This document shows positions 58,062-64,000 of a stretch of DNA of 64,000 nucleotides, piece after piece. The notes beneath the pieces were generated by a model, which saw nothing but the letters and a program-made list of their open reading frames with translations, ran no database searches and had not been told where the DNA came from. The position numbers and the translations under genes were made by a program. How positions within the stretch are numbered: the first letter of the stretch is position 1; every line of letters starts with the position of its first letter. Source of the DNA: Kondoa malvinella (lineage: Eukaryota; Basidiomycota; Agaricostilbomycetes; Agaricostilbales; Kondoaceae). Location: NCBI GenBank assembly GCA_039545315.1, contig BCIM01000015.1, positions 196,522 through 260,521 on the forward strand, read 5' to 3'.

Positions 58062-58881
58062 ATGCCAGTCTGCACGCAAAGTTGCTTCTGCACAGTCAAG
58101 AATGGCTACGATAGGAACAAGGAAGAAGCTTTCGTCAGATCTATGCTAGCCCAGCCTGGTGTAGTGCGAATATTGGGTGCCAAAGCGGAACAAGACGCTA
58201 CGAAGCTGCTGTTGCTCATAGAATGGGAGACCTACGAAGCGCACCAGGCATTCGTACGTTTAGTAGACTACTCATCCTATCAACTATCTGACGGATGAAT
58301 AGATGACTTCTCCAGCTTTCGTGTCCATCTTTCGCGATATAGCAAATATCCTCGATGCACGAGTGAGTCTCTCACTAAGACCACCCATAGAATGCTCTTA
58401 TGACTATTGAATAGATTGAGATCCAGCATTATGACTTTCCAATTCGATTGAGTCGTTTAATCACGCCAGAGAATCCTATTCTTGAGCGACTTTCTTTCTT
58501 TACCGAAGAATCCATGGAAGACCTTCAACAGGCATGCGATGGCAGTAAGCCTACGATGTATAGCTACAATACATCAACTGATTCCGGCTTGGTAGTGCGC
58601 AGGCGTTTGAAAAAGCTCGGCGTACCAGCTACATGGGCCCAAGCTCGTCAGAACCCACAGCGTGTCGCTTTCATGGTCAGCACTTGCCTGTATAGCCACA
58701 TAATACATATTGACGGCTAAAACAGGTCGCGTGGAAGAGCGTTGAAGCGCATATGGCTCATGACGGCTTGGAGAAATCAGCTCCTGCCTTGAAAGCCTTG
58801 CGAAGGGTGGTCTGGCCCGGCTCATCCTTGCTGCATTTCCGCCTAGCCAGGCTGAAAGGGACACGGCTCGTGACTTGTTGA
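58062..58881 (+). CDS. ABM-like dimeric alpha/beta-barrel protein
   Basis: Four exons, first 58062-58253, last ending at 58881. The N-terminus reads FCTVKNGYDRNKEEAFVRSM, PGVVRILGAKAEQDATKLLL and LIEWETYEAHQAFMTSPAF, the usual layout of antibiotic biosynthesis monooxygenase-like domains (a stress-responsive alpha/beta barrel): a strand, a helix, a second strand with ...W-x(5)-HxAF. A second, similar but weaker half follows (LERLSFFTEESMEDLQQA; RVAFMVAWKSVEAHMAH), so the protein could be a tandem fold. Substrate and role are not known. Confidence 0.72.
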
Positions 58882-58945
58882 TTGTTGGGGGATTGCTTGT
58901 AGCATTATGCAGTTCCAAGCTGGTCTTTGTGTATTGTATATGTGA

Positions 58946-60720
58946 TCATAACTTTCGCTCTAATTCCTGATCAAACAACACTTCCTCCCTATCCAGCTTT
59001 TGAATCTTTGGATCGTCATGTATCGCTTTGTCCAATTCTGCCTCTCCCATTTCCCGCTCATCAACCTGCTTATGCACTGGATGTATCCTCTCCCGCTCCT
59101 CATCATCACTATCACTGTCATCCCCTAATATCGTCGTCTCATCCGGTACATCATACCCACCGCCCGGAACAGAAGAAGGATAAAGCGCGCTCTCTTCTCC
59201 AATATTGTACATTCCCAATTTAGGCGAGCTTTCTCCATGCCCTGGTAAAGAAGCGAAACGAACGCCTTTATCTAATTCAGGAGATGATCCGCTTCGTATG
59301 GAAGTCGCTTCGGCGTATTTGAGGTAGTTGTACAGCGCTATGCCGAATAAGGTAACGCAAAGGCCGGAAATGTTTATAGGTGTGAGTTCGTCGTGGAAAA
59401 TGGTTGTAGAGACAAAGATGGTCGAGACTTCTTTAAAAATGCCCGCGACGGATAAAGTGACGACTGAAGTCCGTTGAATGAGACTAGTCCAAGTGTCAGC
59501 ACAAGCATAATACTCGAGAGGTCTTATACTCACGCAAACTCGCTGACGGTCATAAAGAACGCTAGAACACCGGGAAAGAGGATGACAGCTGAAGTCTTGA
59601 GTGTAGCAGCCATCGAACCCCAAAACTCATCGCTTGAAAAGATAGCTCTCGGTCCTTCGAAAAGCAGACTGCATGTTGCCAGAGTAGCAGCCATGATAGG
59701 TGCCAACCAGAAGAGTGTAGCGAAAGGGTTGTTGAGGCCCATCGTTTCCTTATCGAGTAGTATCTGGGTTAAAGCCCATCGCAGACCGCCGAAAGCTGAT
59801 GCAGCGAGGACTTCCATCATGCCCACAAGGTGGAATTTGGTTTCGCCAGAGACCATAAGCACGAGCCCAACTGTGATGATGGAAATGATGCCAACAAGTC
59901 GCCAAGTCGGCTTCTCTAGGTGAAAGAGAAAGGCAAAGATGAGTACAAAGCCGAGCGAGGATGATTTGCACATGGCTACTAATGCATCAGACGTTGATGA
60001 ATTGGTTTGACAATAGACTGACTGTAGAAAGACAAGGTGATTGTCTTCAGACTAAGGTTTGACAGGCCAATATCTAGCCCAGTAGCGGCTCCACAGGGTG
60101 CAGCTTTGGATCTACGTCACGTATGAGTGAGATCTTGAGGCTAGATGCCGATACCTACAGGTATTCGCCTGTTTGCGGACGATGCTTTGGTCGGAATCTT
60201 GGCACAAGAGAAAGAACCAGCCCAGACAAGCTGAACTGGACTATCATATGAAATGTAGTCACAAAGAGAGGGTAGCCAAAGTTGTAGTGTTCTGGCGAGA
60301 ACATCCATTTGTCTGCGGACAAGATAGTTTGGCATGAGAATCGTCGAGAACGGGTATAACGCGTTTCGACTTACTGTAGACGCTTATAAGGGAGGAAAAG
60401 AAGTACCATGATGCGATAAAGAGGACGTTGACAGCTGCATTCTGCCAATACTTGCGTCGTTTATCTCTCTTTACTTGTTTGGTGTCGCTCGAATTGTATT
60501 CATACGACTCGTGTCGCGATGGCACTGGCCTCGGAGGCTGCAGCAGTGTCTCGTCTTGTGGATCTTGCTGTTCCTCTTCGTCCTCGTCAAAATCCCTAAG
60601 CTTGCCTTTCCGTCGCAACTCTCGCTCTGCATCCAACTCGTCCTGCAACAATTCTGTCTCGTCCACTACTAGTCGCCTTGAATCTTCATGCACCAGATCA
60701 CTGGCTGCTAGTTGGCTCAT
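58946..60720 (-). CDS. Triose-phosphate/nucleotide-sugar type transporter (SLC35C2-like)
   Basis: Reads from 60720 down. A long hydrophilic acidic N-terminus (about 115 residues) is followed by the first helices: AAVNVLFIASWYFFSSLISV, VYNKWMF, FGYPLFVTTFHMIVQFSLSG. Later segments are SSLGFVLIFAFLFHLEKPTW, GIISIITVGLVLMVSG, KTSAVILFPGVLAFFMTVSE and INISGLCVTLFGIALYNYLK. The lysine motif VYNKW and the EKPTW block place it in the TPT branch of the drug/metabolite superfamily, close to SLC35C2 and yeast YMD8, which work in the Golgi. The C-terminal tail is long and acidic. Confidence 0.86.
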
Positions 60721-61087
60721 GTTGGCATTGTGTCGCTGTTGCGCGTCAATAGAAGGTCACAAGCCGTAGGTCCGAATGAAACGTGCAGATGCAGCATTCT
60801 ATCGACTATGCAATGGCTAGCCCTTCTGGAGGCTATACAAGCTCAATCTTAACCTAAGTCCTCGTGCATTTGCTACCTTCCGCGGCACAGCAGCATCTAG
60901 TATCGGTGAGCCGGTTGAATGGTAACCTGATGATGAGCAGACTTACTTTTCGCATTGCCCATCATCAGTATCCTGTGACCTTCAAGCCCTCTCAAAATTT
61001 CCAGCTTTGCACCTGTCTTTCGCCAGTATCCTGATTTGCGACCATCATTGCCTTGAAGCTTCATCCTCTATTCCTCCAATGCCCAAT
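60721..61087. other. Intergenic region
   Basis: No gene is seen in these 367 bases between two minus-strand genes. Confidence 0.4.
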
Positions 61088-62414
61088 CTAGCCATCTCCA
61101 CTCGACTCAGAAGAAGTTTTTATCTTTCTCTTCCGCCTTGAAGGCGACTTCGCTTCCTCCCGCTCAGACCCAGAATATTCAGGCCTAATCCAACTGCTAT
61201 GCACTTTCTTAGGCGAGCGCAATTCGGGTACTTTGACTGCTAGGGTAGATGATAGAGGTGTTTCCGACCTTATGTGAATTCTGGACCTGGCTATTGGTCG
61301 ATCGTCAGAATCTGAGTCTGCATTGATTTTCGATTGCTTGGATGCTTGCTTTCGTCGAGGAGGGGTCACTGGTGCCAAGTTCTCGACTGCTGGTAAATCT
61401 TCTTCGGAGCTGTATCTCAGACGAGGTGCGCGCTTCTTTGGCGTTACTGAAGCGTCATCTTCATGTGTTGTAAACGGGATGACCTTCTTTTGTCTCTTAC
61501 GAGGAGATTTACTCGAGCTGTCAGAGCTAGATGCAGACTTGACTGGACGAGTGATCCTTGCAGGTGACCGTTTGATAAACGAGCGAGGTCTTTTCGAAGG
61601 ACTTTGGAGTATTTCTATACTGCTGTCAGAGCTGAAAGAGTCTCTACGCCGTTTCTTGGGAGAAGCAGAGCGAGTGGTTGATTTAGTAGTACGTTTGGCA
61701 GAATTCAGGGCCAATTTGGACACGTCTGGATTGTCGGAATCATCTTGCGTGCTTTGGGCGCTGTTCTCGCTGCCGGAGAAAGATGCATCCGAGTCAGATG
61801 CTTCGTCCGAGATGATCCAGTCATAATCAGACTCTTCTTCTTCACTGAACTCGCCCGACTCGCTTTCCTCTTCTGGCTCGGACCCATCAATGTTTGTTCG
61901 AACGCCATGATCCCGCACGACTTCTTCTCGCCTATAGCTAATTTTCAACCATTCAAGGATCAATAGGCGAAGGAAGGGTTTCTGGACAGAAGCTGAGCGA
62001 AGTCAGTCGATAAGTAAAGCTAATGCTCACCTGTTTCTTCAACCATGGCGTAGAGAGCATCCACTTTGCCCATTTCTTGTCCCTCACTTGATTGAGCGTC
62101 TGATTTCGATGCTTCTTTCCATATTCTATTCGTGCATTACCGCAGTCTTCCATTAAACCATCGAGATAGTTCTTGCAGGCTGCTCGAAAGTCCCTGTTGC
62201 CTTTCTCGCGGACGAAGTACAGATCTGTGATAGTGATTAGCCAAGTCTGTGCGTATATTGGAGCTTACATTCATACGGCACATCATAGTGAGCTAGCTCT
62301 TTGCCTCGGTACTTTCCCCCTGCGTACGAATGAGCGCGTGGGTTTACGATATTTGGTAGGCTTACATTCAAGTACATAGCCGCCTGCATCCTGGTCCTTG
62401 AGGTAGTCGGACAT
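61088..62414 (-). CDS. Nuclear-type protein with DUF3820-like GKYRGK motif and acidic/Ser tail
   Basis: Four exons from 62414. The N-terminus MSDYLKDQDAGGYVLEWGKY leads into RGKELAHYDVPYEYLYFVRE and DFRAACKNYLDG, the layout of the small DUF3820-type domain (GKYKGK, VPxxYL) known from exonuclease and other DNA-linked proteins. Then follows a basic/aromatic helix (DKKWAKWMLSTPWLKKQKPF). The rest, about 290 residues, is low-complexity: acidic first, then Ser-rich with many basic SP/KKR motifs (PKKRRRDS), as in nuclear scaffold proteins. A DNA- or RNA-repair link is only an inference from the N-terminal motif. Confidence 0.68.
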
Positions 62415-63447
62415 CGTTGAGCCAGGTCAAAAGAGGTTCGAGCGGAACGATCATTGCAAGTAGTCAGAGCGCTCGACAGAAGCCTGACAGCATTCAAGAC
62501 GCTTATCGAGAGTTCTTCAAGTTGGACCGCGTGCTGGTGACCGTGATCCAGAAGTCGCATGCTTCTCTTGACCGCATATGACGCGCAGCTATGCCCATCA
62601 CTCGACAGCCAACACCGCTGCTTGCTATACGTAATACGTGCATTCGTGCGCCCTATAGCTCAAAAGGCGGTCAAATAGCAACCCTCTCGGTCTATAATCT
62701 TTGCTCTCAGAGATCTCAAACTCGCCAGCTGCTTTCCACCTTGTCCAATTCTGCTGCTGTCTTGCTCCCCAAATATATCCGATCATGCGCACTGCTGCGT
62801 AACGCTACCCATCATGCAGACACTTGCCTAGTTCGGCTTGCGCAATGCTGTCTCTGTATTCGAAGATGTGATCTGTTGAAGAAGTAAAGCCCATCCACGA
62901 CCTACACCCGCCAGCGTACCAAATATAACCGTCTGTGAGTAAGTGTGCAGCACTGGTGTGGAAGCTGATGATCTGTGCGAGCCAGTTCTTCGTCTTCTTC
63001 TGCCTTTTGGATCTTTCTTCGTGGGGTGCTTGATCTCTTTGCTGCTCTTGTTTCTGATGGTATCAAAGTGTCTGCACTCTACGAAAAGCTGGCGCTCCGT
63101 TTCTGCTTCATCGCAAAATTCACACTCTGGCGAAGCGATCTCGTGAGGCTCTTTTTCCTCGGTCTTTGCTTTCGCGTTGATGTCTTCGCCAATTAGTATC
63201 CAACATTGCGGGGCTGGGTTCAAGCTTGGACACCAGGGACACGATGAACGATATTCTCGATTGGCATCGCTTCAAGATATAGCGAGAAGCTTCGGTAAAG
63301 ACTAACATCCCGCCCCGGCGGTCCTTTCCGGTTTCTTCCATTCGTGTCTTTCAAACTCACTTGTCAAATATATATGTGATACACGAGTCTGGCGCTTTTC
63401 TTAAATCGTCTCGGGGGTTCCCGGCTTGGTTGACGCAAGTACGGGCT
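62415..63447. other. Gene-poor region with one doubtful small frame
   Basis: A minus-strand frame at 63223-62828 is open for 131 codons and has CEFCDEAETERQLFVECRHF, a CxxC...C...H pattern similar to the zinc-binding tail of some retroelement polymerases, then a run of Arg. No reverse transcriptase motif is nearby, so I do not call an element. It may be a small gene or chance. Confidence 0.35.
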
Positions 63448-63480
63448 CATGCTGCACTTCGTGATACCGTTGTCTGACGG

Positions 63481-63580
63481 TTTTTGTAGTGGTAGCGTGT
63501 CGTACTTATGTTAAAGATTACACTTTGCATGCAGCTATGCGAAAGCTACCGGTTCGAGTCCGGTACTGAGCAAATTTTTT
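63481..63580 (+). tRNA. tRNA-like Pol III element, possibly pseudogene
   Basis: The T-arm 63548-63564 (ACCGG TTCGAGT CCGGT) is a perfect five-pair stem with the exact B-box GGTTCGAGTCC, and a T6 terminator is at 63575-63580. An A-box-like sequence (TTTTGTAGTGG) lies at about 63482-63492. The acceptor stem pairs poorly (only about four of seven pairs) and the anticodon cannot be placed with confidence; an intron or a long variable arm may be present. It could be an intron-containing tRNA, a tRNA relic or another Pol III RNA. Confidence 0.4.
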
Positions 63581-63810
63581 GCCGCGCTGGAGACTCTCTT
63601 GGGCTTTGTTTGGCACCACAGCGAGCTCGGGCCTACGATCAGGTGATTGAAGTGGTCGTCGAGACAATTTGGCCTCACGTAAACGCAATCAGGACAGGCT
63701 GGGGGACATCCAAAGCACAAATGCTCGATAAGACATTGCGATACTAATGCACTGCAATACTGACATAAACATTCAGCTCTGGTCAACATAACAGATCGAA
63801 CCAACCGACA

Positions 63811-64000
63811 TCAACCCTTACACCCATAAACCTCTTCTGCAACTTTCGCCCACTCTTGCTGATCCACCGCAAACCTTTTCGCGAAATCCCTCTCCATAGG
63901 ATGAAACCTTTTGCCCACAATCACAAAACTATGCAACGGCTTTCCAAACTGCTCTTCACTGCATTGTGATAGCGTCGATAGTGTACCAGCGAGATGGACT
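63811..64000 (-). CDS. DPH5: Diphthine methyl ester synthase DPH5, C-terminal part
   Basis: Partial gene; the window ends within it. The frame ends with LHSFVIVGKRFHPMERDFAK, then WAKVAEEVYGCKG-stop. FGxPLHSxVIxGxRxHPMExx is the hallmark C-terminus of DPH5, the SAM-dependent enzyme that tetramethylates the modified His of elongation factor 2 in diphthamide synthesis. GTLSTLSQC upstream also fits. The N-terminal half lies beyond the window. Confidence 0.9.
   Translation of the reverse strand, partial: VHLAGTLSTLSQCSEEQFGKPLHSFVIVGKRFHPMERDFAKRFAVDQQEWAKVAEEVYGCKG

Noticed and set aside
61323..61826. Plus-strand frame of 167 codons
   Set aside because: Antisense shadow of the Ser/acidic tail of the DUF3820-like gene.
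62828..63223. Retroelement remnant suggested by CEFCDEAETERQLFVEC
   Set aside because: Only a short Cys pattern; no polymerase, integrase or terminal repeat is nearby.
63535..63804. Minus-strand frame ending STGLEPVAFA
   Set aside because: The end is the reverse complement of the tRNA-like T-arm; no protein signal.
1..64000. CRISPR arrays, bacterial operons, integrated viral genes
   Set aside because: No regularly spaced repeats, no polycistronic layout and no capsid, integrase or polymerase motifs were seen on either strand.

Overview
The window is nuclear DNA of a basidiomycete fungus. The genes are intron-dense, with introns almost always 45-60 nt, GT..AG borders, a short branch-like CTRAY near the 3' end, and several very small exons. 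The gene content fits: a DUF6534-type membrane protein, a fungal GATA factor, an ADP1-like ABCG half transporter, a DUF3455 secreted protein, fungal MRS2 and MGR2, and a PCL-like cyclin. I see no mobile element, CRISPR array or bacterial-style operon. I cannot name the species. Gene models were spliced by hand, using reading frame, family motifs and border consensus; most close exactly in frame from ATG to stop.

Layout. 0.4-8 kb: seven-helix DUF6534 protein (+), secreted DPBB-like protein (-), two orphan proteins (+). 8-16 kb: ADP1-like ABC transporter, F-box-like protein, a His-rich hydrophilic protein in nine small exons, and a DUF3455 secreted protein (all +). 16.9-21 kb: secreted LysM-GH16 glucanase and a DHCR24-like FAD oxidoreductase (+). 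22-27 kb: GATA factor (+), penta-EF-hand protein (-), cyclin (+). 27.5-35 kb: GNAT acetyltransferase (-), AIFM3-like Rieske flavoprotein (+), DH-BAR-SH3 RhoGEF (-). 35.4-41 kb: a doubtful small gene, MRS2 (+), MGR2 (-), nucleoside hydrolase (-). 41-50 kb: large orphan protein (+), SmE (-), tRNA m3C methyltransferase (+), sucrose/GPH transporter (+). 50-56 kb: small unknown (-), REX1-type exonuclease (+), CK2 alpha (-). 56-64 kb: a 2.3-kb stretch without a convincing gene, an ABM-like protein (+), a triose-phosphate-type transporter (-), a DUF3820-like nuclear protein (-), a tRNA-like Pol III element, and the 3' end of DPH5 (-).

The genes are mostly unrelated housekeeping and secretome genes. 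The strongest local theme is cell wall and secretion: the DUF3455 protein and the LysM-GH16 enzyme are adjacent on one strand. Two more proteins act in mitochondria (MRS2, MGR2).

The most interesting signal is in splicing. The GH16 gene needs a 50-nt AT..AC intron with a U2-type donor (ATAAGT), which splits the codon of the catalytic acid/base glutamate. Four GC..AG introns (three with donor GCGAGT, one GCAAGT) are required in the GH16, sugar transporter, REX1 and CK2 genes.
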